Of a stretch of DNA of 64,000 nt, positions 8,141 to 16,558 are shown one piece after another. This stretch comes from VFKU01 sp038916785 (GTDB taxonomy: Bacteria; Hydrogenedentota; Hydrogenedentia; Hydrogenedentales; GCA-2746185): contig JBCLBO010000007.1 in the NCBI GenBank assembly GCA_038916785.1, forward strand, positions 1 through 64,000. The letters are read 5' to 3'. Position numbers and translations under genes: made by a program. Below the pieces are notes generated by a model, which saw only the letters and a program-made list of their open reading frames with translations, did no database searches and was not told the DNA's origin. Numbering within the stretch: the stretch's first letter is position 1; each line of letters begins with the position of its first letter.

Positions 8141-9043
8141 ATGGAAAAAAGAATCACAACGCCGCAGCTTGAACTCGCCGTGTCGGACCGCTGGAAGGAC
8201 TACGAGTTGCTCGACAGCGGCGGCGGGGCGAAGCTCGAACGTTTTGGCACGGTGACGTCGATCCGGCCGGACTCGAAGGCGTTTTGGAAACGCTCGTTGA
8301 AGGACGGGTCCTGGGACCGGGCGCAGGCGGTATTCGAGGAAGGCCCGGGTGAATCGGGCAGCCACTGGTCGCCGAAATCGATCGCCGATCGGCGCTGGCC
8401 GATGGAATATGAGGGGATTAAATTCTGGGTGCAGCCGACGCCTTTTCGGCACATGGGATTTTTCCCGGAGCAGGCGAACCATTGGGACTGGATGCGGGGA
8501 ATTCTCAGCGGGGCCGGGCGTGAGACGAAGGTCCTGAATCTTTACGGGTACACCGGCCTGGCGACGCTGGCCGCGGCGGCGGCGGGCGCGGCGGTGACGC
8601 ATATCGACGCGTCGAAGAAGAGCATCACCTGGGCGCGGGAGAATCAGACGCTCTCGGGGCTGGACGAGAGGCCCATTCGCTGGATTCCGGAGGACGCGCT
8701 CAAGTTTGTCGAGCGTGAGGGCCGGCGTGGCTCACGCTACGACGGGATCATCATCGACCCGCCGAAATTCGGACGCGGACCCAATGGGGAAGTCTGGAAA
8801 CTCGAGGACTCGCTGGGCACGCTGATGGACGCCTGCCAAGGCATCCTCAGCGAGGAGCCCTTGTTCGTCGTGCTTACGATGTATGCGGCCAACGTCTCGG
8901 CGTTGAGCGCCTACTATCTGTTGCAGGACCTCGTTGGGGATCGTGGCGGTCGCTTGGCTGCCGGCGAACTCGTGTTGCCCGAAAAGAGCGGTGGACGCAT
9001 GCTACCGGCGGCGATATTTGCGCGGTGGAGCGCGTCGGGCTGA
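8141..9043 (+). CDS. class I SAM-dependent methyltransferase, RlmI/RlmK-like
   Basis: A 300-residue protein with a Rossmann-fold SAM-binding core. NLYGYTGLATLAAAAAGAAV is the glycine-rich motif I, HIDASKKSITWARENQ is the motif II acidic region, and IIIDPPKFGRG carries the DPPKF catalytic motif. DPPKF is typical of 23S rRNA (cytosine-5)-methyltransferases of the RlmI/YccW group and related COG1092 proteins. No PUA domain is visible, so it is the shorter SAM-MTase form; the substrate is uncertain. ATG 8141 is chosen because AAGGTGG precedes it and homology-like sequence begins there. The long upstream in-frame extension lies in repeats. Confidence 0.85.
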   Translation: MEKRITTPQLELAVSDRWKDYELLDSGGGAKLERFGTVTSIRPDSKAFWKRSLKDGSWDRAQAVFEEGPGESGSHWSPKSIADRRWPMEYEGIKFWVQPTPFRHMGFFPEQANHWDWMRGILSGAGRETKVLNLYGYTGLATLAAAAAGAAVTHIDASKKSITWARENQTLSGLDERPIRWIPEDALKFVEREGRRGSRYDGIIIDPPKFGRGPNGEVWKLEDSLGTLMDACQGILSEEPLFVVLTMYAANVSALSAYYLLQDLVGDRGGRLAAGELVLPEKSGGRMLPAAIFARWSASG

Positions 9044-9056
9044 GGGAGTTTGGATA

Positions 9057-9092
9057 TTCAATCGCGGATTCGTACGCGCGGCCGCGATTGAA
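9057..9092. terminator. hairpin after the methyltransferase gene
   Basis: TTCAATCGCGG (9057-9067) and CCGCGATTGAA (9082-9092) form a perfect 11-bp stem with a 14-base loop, 14 bases after the stop codon. No T-run follows, so it may be a weak terminator, an mRNA-stabilising hairpin or a relic repeat. Confidence 0.35.
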
Positions 9093-9228
9093 TCGCGCGT
9101 GGCGACGAACTCGATCTACCACGACGCGCAACGCCCGAGCGCGATCATCCTCCCGCTGATCGCTGCGCAGCCGGGTCACGACACGGACGACTGAACTCGC
9201 AGTCAGCGATCGGCGGACAGTTCGGGGA

Positions 9229-9595
9229 GGCGGCCCTTAGGGCCGTCTCTCCATTTTTCGCAGTCGATGGGCACGGAGTCTTCCGCGGGAACGGAGTACT
9301 CCAGGGACATGGAGCGGGCGCTGGAGCAAATTATCCACCGATGGATACAGAGGGACACCGATAACAGTAATGTAATTAACATGAATATAGCACAGATCGT
9401 ATCGATGATTTGTTAAAAAGTTTTAGAGCTTCGGATGCTCTGTTGAAATGGTCCCCCACTTGGACGGATTCGGGTCCGATGCTACTCTCGAATCATGGGA
9501 GTTTCCGGTTGACGAGATTGCTTCGTCGCAACCTCGCTCCTCGCAATGACAAGGGGGCAACCTCGCTCGTCGCAATGACGTGGGGGCGGGGTTTT
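9229..9595. repeat. intergenic DNA with family C repeats
   Basis: The 9044-9615 gap holds no gene I can support. A short GC hairpin (GGCGGCCCTTAGGGCCGTC) lies at about 9231-9249. From 9501 to about 9586 there are two related units of the type GAGATTGCTTCGTCGCAA ... CTCGCAATGAC, the second a shortened copy. The same unit occurs at 15144-15201. Such units are common dispersed repeats in many environmental bacterial genomes. The phrase around 9056-9194 reads as an open frame, but I recognise no family in it. Confidence 0.7.
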
Positions 9596-9615
9596 CAACA
9601 GAACATTAGAGGCTT

Positions 9616-11439
9616 TTAGTCAATGACGACATCCCCGCGGCGGGTCTCGACTAGGATGCGGTGCGTGCCCGCGTTGCGGCGGCCTTGGAAATTATACGTG
9701 TTGCCTTCGGTGGTGCCGGTGAGCGGCACCGAGCTGAATAGCTTGCCGCCGTACACGTTTACGATGAACAGCGCGTCTGCGTCGGCCGGAATCGCGAGAC
9801 TGATGTTGCCGTCCTCGGCGGCGATGTCGTAGTCGCCGCGCACACCGCCGAGCGCGATCAGGCGCACATCGCCGCCGCGGCTGCGTGCGTAGACCGGCCC
9901 GCCCGGGGTGTCCACCAGCGTATTGCCGCCTCCGGATTGCACGCGCACGCCACCCATCGCCTGCCGTACGGTCACCCCGCCCGATGCTGTGAGGTCGATT
10001 GCGCCGGCCGTGGCAGAAGACTCGATGTCGCCATTCTTCACGACCGCGGTGATCGCACCCTGCATGTTCGCGAGAACGAGTGTTCCGTTTTCCTGTTCGA
10101 TGGTGACGTTCCCGTTGATTCCGGTCAGGCGAGTCTCGCCGCTGTTCGCGCGCAGTTCGACCGGTGCGCCGCGGGGCACGCGAATCGCGACGTCCATGCG
10201 GTATTCCGTGCATCCGATCGCCGCCATGTCGTCCTGCACCGCGGTCGTGATGCCGAGATGGTCCGCGGCCGGCTCCACGCGCAGCGCGAGGCCCTCGAGC
10301 GCGAGCTGCGCCTTGGCCACGTCCGCCACGCGCACGAATTGCGACGCCGTGAGTTCTACGCGCGGACCGTCGTGTCCTTCGATCGTGATCTTGCCCGGCA
10401 TCAGGTTTAGCCGGACCGCGCCGCCCGCGGGCAGGTCGTAGCTCTGCGTGATGACGTTCGTGATCGGCGCGCCCGGCTCGGCCACCAGCGGCTCGGCCGT
10501 GGGCGCCAGGGCCGCCTGGTGCACGTGGATGTCTGCGAAAGACGTAGCGAGCTCGATGTGCTGCGGCGCGTCCGGGTTCGGGTTCTTCCCGGTCGTGGTA
10601 TTGCCCCAGGTCTCGCTGATCAGCGCCAGGTCCGAGTGAATCTCGCCGGAATGCGCCGTGGCGATCAGGTCCGGCATCGCCGTGCCGTCGAGGTAGAGAT
10701 GGATCGGGCCGCTTTCGCAGGAAACGTCGAGCCTGGAGGGGTTCGCGCCGGGATGCAGCGCCACACTGCCGAGATAGTTGTCGACATTGAGGGTGCCGCC
10801 GATTCGCGCGAAGGACGCCTTCGTGCTTCGCAAGGTGAAGTTGCCGCCGGCGTGGAGGTCCTCGGCGACGAGCGGAAACTGTTCTTGTCCGCCGCGCGCC
10901 TGCACATGCACGGCGCCCGAGAGGTCGCGCAAATCCACAATGCCGTAACGCGCGTCGACCGTGAGGTCGCCTTTGAGTCCGCGCACGAACACATCGCCGA
11001 AGACGTTTACGATTTCGACCGATGCGGTGGCCGGTACGTTTACTTCGAGCTCGGTGCCGAATCCGACCTTGGATGGTGGCTCGACCGCAGGATACTTCGT
11101 GCGCACTTCGATACGATCGCCGACGTGGTTGCCGGTGACTTCGACCAGTTGCGCGAGCTGTTCGGCGATCGCCGTGGTCTCCGCGCCGACGCGGATCTCC
11201 GCGGAGACGCGGACAATTTGCTCCTCCCACGGGACCACGCGGACCGCACCGAATTGATTGGAGATGAAGACCCTCGCGGGACCGGAGACGGGGTAGGTCG
11301 CGCTGACGGGCCGCGTGGCTTGCGCGAGCCCCGTGAGGTCGACGCTTCGCCGCGGAACGGCCGCGGGCTCTTGTGCCGGGGCGATCTGAATGACGAGGGC
11401 GTAAATCGCTGCGACAAGCGAGGAGCGGGTGCGACGCAT
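9616..11439 (-). CDS. exported DUF4097-like beta-repeat protein
   Basis: A 607-residue protein with an N-terminal signal sequence (about 1-22). It is followed by long runs of short beta-strand repeats rich in G-D-V/I patterns, such as VDLRDLSGAVHVQARGG, GGVRVQSGGGNTLVDTPGG and GGDVRLIALGG. This is the pattern of DUF4097-type putative adhesins, predicted parallel beta-helices. No catalytic residues are visible. It is the last gene of a tight operon (7 bases after the anti-sigma gene). It is probably either the effector controlled by the ECF sigma factor or part of envelope sensing. No membrane helix is seen after the signal, so a periplasmic or cell-surface location is inferred. Confidence 0.75.
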   Translation of the reverse strand: MRRTRSSLVAAIYALVIQIAPAQEPAAVPRRSVDLTGLAQATRPVSATYPVSGPARVFISNQFGAVRVVPWEEQIVRVSAEIRVGAETTAIAEQLAQLVEVTGNHVGDRIEVRTKYPAVEPPSKVGFGTELEVNVPATASVEIVNVFGDVFVRGLKGDLTVDARYGIVDLRDLSGAVHVQARGGQEQFPLVAEDLHAGGNFTLRSTKASFARIGGTLNVDNYLGSVALHPGANPSRLDVSCESGPIHLYLDGTAMPDLIATAHSGEIHSDLALISETWGNTTTGKNPNPDAPQHIELATSFADIHVHQAALAPTAEPLVAEPGAPITNVITQSYDLPAGGAVRLNLMPGKITIEGHDGPRVELTASQFVRVADVAKAQLALEGLALRVEPAADHLGITTAVQDDMAAIGCTEYRMDVAIRVPRGAPVELRANSGETRLTGINGNVTIEQENGTLVLANMQGAITAVVKNGDIESSATAGAIDLTASGGVTVRQAMGGVRVQSGGGNTLVDTPGGPVYARSRGGDVRLIALGGVRGDYDIAAEDGNISLAIPADADALFIVNVYGGKLFSSVPLTGTTEGNTYNFQGRRNAGTHRILVETRRGDVVID

Positions 11440-11446
11440 CGGCCGC

Positions 11447-12112
11447 CTAGAGCGTGCGCTGCGCGTAAAGCGTCTTCAGGGTCTGCCGCTTGAGTTCGCG
11501 ATTGGAATGGACCACGGCGCCCGCGCGCACCAGCGCAGGATTCGACTCAAGCGCCGCGAGCGCCTCATCGATGTCCGCGTCCATCGACGCCAGCGCGCGC
11601 TGTTGGGCCTTCTCCCAAGGGTTCTCCGGCTGCCAGTAGGAAGCACTAAGCGCCGGCTGGAGGAGCGTCTCCTCGGGAGACTGCTGCCGGAGCGAATCGA
11701 TCGTGACTGGCGCGCCGGCGAGAGTGGCGTCTGGTCCGAGGCGGACCACGCCCGCGCGAGAAGCGGCATTCGGCGACGAGGTCTGGAAGACAGCGCCCAG
11801 CACCAGCATGAATCCCGCGGCGAAGGCGGCGGACTTGATCGCGCGCCGGCGCGCCTGGCGGCGCTGGTCGAGCCGCTCGCTCTTCATCGCCAGGATCACG
11901 GACGCTTGCAAGGCCCCGGTGGGTTCGAGGGTCTTGACGCTCTCGGTCAGCGCGATCGAGCGGCGCATGGAGCGCACTTCGGCCGTACACACGGCACATG
12001 CGCCAAGGTGCTTCGGGGTCTCGGAGGAAAGCTCCGCGCCGCCCGCTTCGAGTTGCTCGGCGTACTCGAAGAGAGCCTCACGCTCCGGATGCTGTCGCAC
12101 GAACACGCCCAT
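11447..12112 (-). CDS. membrane-anchored zinc anti-sigma factor
   Basis: The N-terminal region has the H-x3-C-x2-C motif (HLGACAVC) of zinc-binding anti-sigma (ZAS/zf-HC2) domains, which hold an ECF sigma factor inactive. A basic stretch and one membrane helix (SAAFAAGFMLVLGAVF) follow, then an extracytoplasmic tail of about 110 residues. The gene is directly downstream of the sigma gene. The ATG at 12112 is used; an in-frame TTG at 12127 is also possible and would add five residues, but its AGAGG is only two bases away. Loss or cleavage of this protein would release the sigma factor; the trigger is unknown. Confidence 0.82.
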   Translation of the reverse strand: MGVFVRQHPEREALFEYAEQLEAGGAELSSETPKHLGACAVCTAEVRSMRRSIALTESVKTLEPTGALQASVILAMKSERLDQRRQARRRAIKSAAFAAGFMLVLGAVFQTSSPNAASRAGVVRLGPDATLAGAPVTIDSLRQQSPEETLLQPALSASYWQPENPWEKAQQRALASMDADIDEALAALESNPALVRAGAVVHSNRELKRQTLKTLYAQRTL

Positions 12113-12132
12113 GGATGCCCGGCCCAACGCCT

Positions 12133-12804
12133 CTACGCGATGTAGTCCCGATACGCTTCGAGGAGCGGCCTCAGCGCCTGCTCCGCGCGCACCACGCGCG
12201 ACTTCGCCGTGCCGACCGGCACGCGCGTAATCCGCGCGATTTCCTGATATGAAATATCCTGAAAGCGCCGCAGGATGAAGGCCTCGCGCTGGTGCGCGGG
12301 CAGGTCCTGCAATGCCTTGTTCACCGCTTCGGAGACTTCCATACGCTCACACGCGATCTGCGTGTCCGCGTCATCGTCAGCCAATTGCGCGAGCGGGTGG
12401 AACATCTCGTCGTCGTCCTGACCGCCCCACGAGGCGAACAGGCTGAACATGCGCGGCCGCCGCTTGCGCCGCAGCCATTCCTTGCTAATCATGTTCGAGG
12501 CGATGGTATAGAGGTAGGTGGTGAATTTCGCCGTCGGCTTGTAGCGCCGGGCATTTTTCACCAGCGCCAGGAAGACTTCCTGCGTGATTTCCTCGGCAAT
12601 TTGCCGATTTTGCACCATCCGGTACACGAAGTTCAGCACGCCTTTTTGGTGCCGGCGCATCAACTCTGAAAAAGCCGCCTCGGATCCCCGCCCGTGCTCG
12701 AGCATCAGGTCTTCGTCGGACGGAAGGAGGGCCTCCCGGCGCTCCACCACAGCGGGTGTCGGGTGACTAGGCAATACCTGTAGCTTGCGTGACCCGTGAA
12801 TCAT
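12133..12804 (-). CDS. ECF-family RNA polymerase sigma factor
   Basis: A 223-residue sigma-70 family protein with only regions 2 and 4. Region 2 includes FSELMRRHQKGVLNFVYRMV and AEEITQEVFLALVKN, and the -10 recognition part FTTYLYTIASNMISKEWLRR. Region 4 includes LPAHQREAFILRRFQDISYQ and IARITRVPVGTAKSRVVRAE. A linker rich in Asp lies between them. First gene of a three-gene operon with its anti-sigma factor and an exported beta-repeat protein. It has a moderately long N-terminal extension of about 30 residues. It would direct transcription of a small envelope-related regulon. Confidence 0.93.
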   Translation of the reverse strand: MIHGSRKLQVLPSHPTPAVVERREALLPSDEDLMLEHGRGSEAAFSELMRRHQKGVLNFVYRMVQNRQIAEEITQEVFLALVKNARRYKPTAKFTTYLYTIASNMISKEWLRRKRRPRMFSLFASWGGQDDDEMFHPLAQLADDDADTQIACERMEVSEAVNKALQDLPAHQREAFILRRFQDISYQEIARITRVPVGTAKSRVVRAEQALRPLLEAYRDYIA

Positions 12805-12835
12805 GGCCCCTATTGTACTCCGTGTACCTACCCAA

Positions 12836-12863
12836 TTGATATCCGGCGGGCAAGACCGGTTCC
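12836..12863 (-). promoter_or_regulatory. possible autoregulatory ECF promoter
   Basis: On the minus strand GGAAC (complement of 12859-12863) precedes TATCAA (complement of 12836-12841) by 17 bases, 32 bases before the sigma-factor ATG. GGAAC is the hallmark -35 element of many ECF sigma factors, and such factors usually control their own operon. The -10 part is less diagnostic. Confidence 0.35.
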
Positions 12864-12947
12864 GTTAGAAGTCTAACTCCGAGTGAAATATACAGTTGGA
12901 CGGCATCTCATTGGAAATGCCCTATAATGGAGCGTTATTGGTCGTAA

Positions 12948-14009
12948 CTACTTCAATTCCTTGGGATTGCGCATGTGCGCCTTGGCTTCCTCGTAAGAAA
13001 TCAGGCCTTCGAGGTAGAGCGCTTTCACCGACTTGTCCAGCGTGATCATGCCTTCCTTGGCTGCCGTTTCCATGATCCCGAGGACCTGGTGGGTCTTTCC
13101 CTCGCGGATCATGTTCGCGATTGCGCCTGTATTGAACAGCAGCTCCAACGCGAGCACCCGGCCCTCGCCGTCGGACCGGGGCAGCAGGCGCTGCGAGAGG
13201 ATCGCCAATAGCACCATTGAAAGCTGGAAGCGGACTTGCTGCTGCTGGTCTCCGGGGAACACGTCTATAATCCGGTCGACGGTCTGGATTGCGTCGTTGG
13301 TATGGAGCGTCGCGAGCACCAGATGGCCCGTTTCGGCCGCGCGCAGCGCCGCCTGGATCGTGTCCAGGTCGCGCATTTCGCCCACGAGGATTACGTCTGG
13401 GTCCTGCCGCAGCACGTATTTGAGGGCATCGAGGAAGGTGTGGGTGTCCACGCCGACCTCGCGCTGATCGACGATGCTCATTTTGTGGAAGTGCACATAT
13501 TCGATCGGGTCTTCGATCGTGATGATGTGGCAGGCCCGGGTCTCGTTGATGAGATTGATCAGCGCCGCCTGGGTGGTGGTTTTGCCGTGGCCCGTCGGGC
13601 CGGTCACCAGCACCAGCCCCTGTCGCTTCTCGGCGAGCGCACTAATTTGATCGGGCAGGCCGAGGCTATCCAGGCTGGGGATTTCCTCCGGGATCGGGCG
13701 GAACGCTGCGGTCACCGCCTGTTTCTGCTGGTAGACGTTGACGCGGTAGCGCTGCTTCTTGCCGACGGCGAAGGAGAAGTCGAGTTCTTTGTTTTTCTCG
13801 AAGGCGGCCCGCTGGTCTGGTGTCAATAGATCGTAGATGAGTTTGCGCGATTGCTCGGGTGTGAGCGGGTCGCCCTTGGTCCGCAAGATCTGCCCATTGA
13901 CCCGCAAGACCGGCGGCGCGCCGGCGCTGATGAGCAAGTCGGACGCGCCCTGCTTCGACACCAAGTCGAAGAGCCGCTTCATTTCGGCGCTGAATTCCCC
14001 CGCTGGCAT
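12948..14009 (-). CDS. pilT: PilT twitching-motility retraction ATPase
   Basis: Hexameric secretion ATPase that depolymerises type IV pili at the inner membrane. A PAS-like N-terminal domain (about 1-110) precedes the RecA-like core. Walker A is GPTGHGKT (137-144), the Asp box is IITIEDPIEYVH, Walker B is DPDVILVGEMRD, and the His box is ATLHTNDAIQTVDRIID. At 353 residues it has the usual PilT length and lacks the long N-terminal domain and zinc motif of PilB. No pilin or pilus assembly genes are nearby. ATG is preceded by GGGGGGAG. It is not obviously co-transcribed with murB, which lies 122 bases upstream. Confidence 0.95.
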   Translation of the reverse strand: MPAGEFSAEMKRLFDLVSKQGASDLLISAGAPPVLRVNGQILRTKGDPLTPEQSRKLIYDLLTPDQRAAFEKNKELDFSFAVGKKQRYRVNVYQQKQAVTAAFRPIPEEIPSLDSLGLPDQISALAEKRQGLVLVTGPTGHGKTTTQAALINLINETRACHIITIEDPIEYVHFHKMSIVDQREVGVDTHTFLDALKYVLRQDPDVILVGEMRDLDTIQAALRAAETGHLVLATLHTNDAIQTVDRIIDVFPGDQQQQVRFQLSMVLLAILSQRLLPRSDGEGRVLALELLFNTGAIANMIREGKTHQVLGIMETAAKEGMITLDKSVKALYLEGLISYEEAKAHMRNPKELK

Positions 14010-14044
14010 GTCGCGCTCCCCCCGGTTGCACGGCCACTTGCGAC

Positions 14045-14073
14045 ATCATAGCGGAGGGCGGATTCCAACACAA
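14045..14073 (-). promoter_or_regulatory. promoter of pilT
   Basis: Read on the minus strand, TTGTGT (complement of 14068-14073), a 17-base spacer and TATGAT (complement of 14045-14050) lie 35 bases before the pilT ATG. The -10 matches five of six consensus bases and the -35 is weak. Confidence 0.5.
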
Positions 14074-14131
14074 AGCGAATGGGCGGCCTATTCGAGCGGC
14101 GGTGCGGTCGTCTCGCCGCGACGGGCGCGCC

Positions 14132-15025
14132 CTACGGGCTCACAGGCCGCTCGGCGCCGAAGATTTTTACTTCCTCTTCGAGATCGACGCCGAATTTTTC
14201 TTTCACGGTCCTCTTGCAGAGCGCGATGAGGTAGAGCAGGTCTTTCGCGGTGGCGTTGCGATCGTTGACGATGAAGTTTCCGTGCAACTCGCTGATCACT
14301 GCGCCGCCGTGCCGTGTGCCCTTGAGGCCGCAGGCTTCGATCAGCCGGCCGGAGTGATCGTTCGGCGGGTTCTTGAAGACGCTGCCGCAGGAGTTGCCTG
14401 AGGGCTGAGTGCGCTTGCGGCGCTCGATGTAGCGATCGTAAATCGCTTTTTGGTCGTCCTCGGCCTTTTCGAATTTGAAGAGGCCGGAGAGGATGAGCCC
14501 GCTGGGCGGGCAGAAGGTCTGCCCGCGGTAGCTGTAGAGCGAGGGGTCCATCGGGACGGTGATGGTGCCTTTCTCGGTGATGAGCGTGACGGATTCCATT
14601 AACTGGCAGACGCTGCCGTTCACGGTGCCGGCGTTCATGTAGATCGCGCCGCCGACCGTGCCGGGGATGCCGGTGAGGCCGCCGGTGCCTTTGTAGTTGT
14701 TGGCGATGATGACCTCGCGCACGAGATTGTCCAGAATCAGGCCGCCTTCGACGTGATAGCGGTCGTTGCCGAGCGCCTCGAGCCGCGTGAGGTGCGTGGT
14801 GAAGATGACGATGCCCGGAAAGCCCTCGTCGGCGATGAGCACGTTCGAGCCGCCGCCTAGCACGATCTTGGGCTCGGGCCGCGTGCGCAGCCACTGGTAC
14901 GCCGCTTCGGCCTCGGCGATGGTGCGCGGAATCAGCGCCAGCCGCGCCGGTCCGCCGACCTTGTACAATGACGCTGGCGCGAGCGGATAGTTCTCCACTG
15001 CGAAGTCGAACGGAAGGTTCCCCAT
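14132..15025 (-). CDS. murB: UDP-N-acetylenolpyruvoylglucosamine reductase MurB
   Basis: FAD- and NADPH-dependent cytoplasmic enzyme that reduces UDP-GlcNAc-enolpyruvate to UDP-MurNAc in peptidoglycan synthesis. FAD-binding motifs are present: YKVGGPARLALIP, VLGGGSNVLIADEGF, GLTGIPGTVGGAIYMNAG. The catalytic serine region is SCGSVFKNP, followed by AGxLIE-like RLIEACGLKG and GGAVISELHGNFIVN. The length (297 residues) and features fit the shorter MurB type. ATG 15025 is chosen because the conserved sequence starts there. The frame extends upstream through repeats and antisense to the next gene, which I reject. No mur cluster surrounds it. Confidence 0.96.
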   Translation of the reverse strand: MGNLPFDFAVENYPLAPASLYKVGGPARLALIPRTIAEAEAAYQWLRTRPEPKIVLGGGSNVLIADEGFPGIVIFTTHLTRLEALGNDRYHVEGGLILDNLVREVIIANNYKGTGGLTGIPGTVGGAIYMNAGTVNGSVCQLMESVTLITEKGTITVPMDPSLYSYRGQTFCPPSGLILSGLFKFEKAEDDQKAIYDRYIERRKRTQPSGNSCGSVFKNPPNDHSGRLIEACGLKGTRHGGAVISELHGNFIVNDRNATAKDLLYLIALCKRTVKEKFGVDLEEEVKIFGAERPVSP

Positions 15026-15143
15026 GTATAAAGAATACCTGAGAATCGCCCGGCTTTCCCAGTGGGAGCGGCTGGAAAGTGCGCTTGGATTGGGTGGTTC
15101 GACCCGGTCCGATGAGAGCGCGGGGTGTACTATCGAGTGTGAG

Positions 15144-15201
15144 ATTTCCGGTTGAACGAGATTGCTTCGTCGCAAGCGCGCTCCTCGCAATGACGTGGGG
15201 G
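15144..15201. repeat. family C dispersed repeat
   Basis: A unit reading ATTTCCGGTTGAACGAGATT then GCTTCGTCGCAA and CTCCTCGCAATGACGTGGGG. It matches the units at 9501-9586 almost base for base, and lies between the divergent murB and mtfA genes. Confidence 0.75.
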
Positions 15202-15244
15202 AGGGGCGCCCGGCTGGAACAGTTGGAATAAGGAATCCGGAGCG

Positions 15245-16009
15245 ATGCTGAATTGGTTTCGCCGCCGTCGCGGTGCCGCGCCCGCGGCCTTCCCCGCGGA
15301 GTGGGCTGCCGTGCTCGAGCGCAATGTACCGTATTACCGGCTGCTTCCCGCGGAGCAGCAGGCGCGTTTGCGGGAGATGACTCAGGCGCTGATTGCCGAG
15401 AAACATTTCGAGGGCTGCCGCGGGTTCAAGGTCAGCGACGAGATGAAGGTGACCGTCGCCGGCCACGCCGCGTGCCTGTTGCTCGGGCGCGACGACGGCC
15501 ACTTTCCCAAGCTCAAGACCATCCTGCTCTACCCAACTATGTTCGTGGTCGAGGACGAGGTCCGCGAGCCGGACGGCACGGTCTCCGAGGTCGAGGAGGA
15601 ACACGCCGGCCAGTCCTGGGATATTGGCGTGGTCGTGCTTGCGTGGGACGAGGTCGTCCTCAGCGCGACTCGCGGCGGCGACGCCTACAACGTCGTGCTG
15701 CACGAGTTCGCCCACCAACTCGACGCGGCAGAGACCCACTCCGACGGCACGCCTGCGCTGGACGACGCGGCCCTCCGCGCGCGCTGGGCCGACGTCATGC
15801 AGCGCCACTACGATAGGCTCGAGCGGGACGTCCGCCGTGGCCGCAGGACAATCCTCGACCCTTACGGTCTGGAGGCGCCCGCCGAGTTTTTCGCCGTCGC
15901 CACCGAGACCTTTTTCGAGGCGCCGGTCGCGCTGCGCAGCCATCACCCGGAGCTGTATGCCCTGCTCCGGGACTACTACCGGCAAGATCCGGCCCGCCTC
16001 GGGGCCTGA
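15245..16009 (+). CDS. mtfA: MtfA-family zinc peptidase (M90)
   Basis: A 254-residue protein of the MtfA/DUF980 type. In E. coli, MtfA is a cytosolic zinc aminopeptidase that interacts with the glucose-system repressor Mlc. The gluzincin motif HEFAH is at 153-157, with LD following as in family members. A downstream AEFFAVATETFFE supplies the likely third zinc ligand Glu. The preceding YPTMFVVEDEV and SWDIGVVVLAWDEV strands are typical of the fold. The N-terminus is basic (FRRRRG) without a clear signal peptide. It stands alone between murB and a DUF1330 gene. The physiological substrate is unknown outside E. coli. Confidence 0.9.
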   Translation: MLNWFRRRRGAAPAAFPAEWAAVLERNVPYYRLLPAEQQARLREMTQALIAEKHFEGCRGFKVSDEMKVTVAGHAACLLLGRDDGHFPKLKTILLYPTMFVVEDEVREPDGTVSEVEEEHAGQSWDIGVVVLAWDEVVLSATRGGDAYNVVLHEFAHQLDAAETHSDGTPALDDAALRARWADVMQRHYDRLERDVRRGRRTILDPYGLEAPAEFFAVATETFFEAPVALRSHHPELYALLRDYYRQDPARLGA

Positions 16010-16054
16010 AACCCCGGAGCGTGTACCCCAATGCGCCGCCGCTGCCGCGGGCTC

Positions 16055-16078
16055 GCATGGGCGGGCCGCCCCTGCTAC
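16055..16078. repeat. family B GC-rich palindromic repeat
   Basis: GCATGGGCGGGCCGCCCCTG followed by CTAC is an imperfect palindrome. It matches members at 45664-45687, 45696-45719 and 54173-54196. It lies just after the mtfA stop codon and could form a strong hairpin. Confidence 0.7.
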
Positions 16079-16270
16079 GGACGTTGGATTTTGCCGGGTG
16101 CGCTTAGCGCCTCTGCTTCGGGCCCCACCTCTTGTCATCCCCGCGGAAGCGGCGAGCGGTCCGGCGTTGTCCGGGCGGGTGTCGATGCGTTTGACGCTTG
16201 GGTATACTTTGGCGGCGCCGGAGCGTGCGGCGCGAATTTTTTAACACTATATGACTATGGAGTTAGTACA

Positions 16271-16558
16271 ATGGCTGCATACGTAATTGTCCAAGTGAAC
16301 GTGACCCAGCCCGGGCCGTACGAAGCGTACAAGGCGCTGGCGGCGGCGGCGGTGCAGCAGCACGGCGGGAAGTACCTTGTGCGGGGCGGGGCGGCGACGG
16401 ACCTGGAGGGTTCGCGGCCCTACCCGCGCATCGTGGTCTTGGAGTTTGCGAACGCGGGCCAGGCGAAACGGTGGTACGCGTCGCCGGAATACCAGCAGGC
16501 GAAAAAGGCGCGCGAGGGGGCTGGCGAGGGCGTCTTCACGGTCATCGAGGGCGTGTAG
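16271..16558 (+). CDS. DUF1330-family small protein
   Basis: A 95-residue protein of the dimeric alpha/beta-barrel (ferredoxin-like) type. It begins AAYVIVQVNVTQPGPYEAYK, with GGKYLVRGGAATDLEG, RIVVLEFANAGQAKRWYASPEYQ and a final FTVIEGV. These are the landmarks of DUF1330. Members bind small ligands or dimerise; no enzyme activity is established. GGAG sits eight bases before the ATG. It is monocistronic as far as can be seen. The 16010-16270 stretch upstream holds a family B repeat and no clear promoter. Confidence 0.85.
   Translation: MAAYVIVQVNVTQPGPYEAYKALAAAAVQQHGGKYLVRGGAATDLEGSRPYPRIVVLEFANAGQAKRWYASPEYQQAKKAREGAGEGVFTVIEGV

Noticed and set aside
9048..9194. Possible coding remnant ending HDTDD after the methyltransferase
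   Set aside because: No start, no ribosome-binding site and no recognised family. It partly overlaps the hairpin.
12923..12928. Plus-strand TATAAT between pilT and the sigma gene
   Set aside because: No -35 at a proper distance and it would transcribe only antisense to pilT.
15026..16138. N-terminal extension of murB to 668 residues
   Set aside because: The extension runs through a repeat and antisense to mtfA, and MurB homology starts at the ATG at 15025.
16191..16208. TTGACG and TATACT before the DUF1330 gene as a promoter
   Set aside because: The two boxes are only six bases apart.
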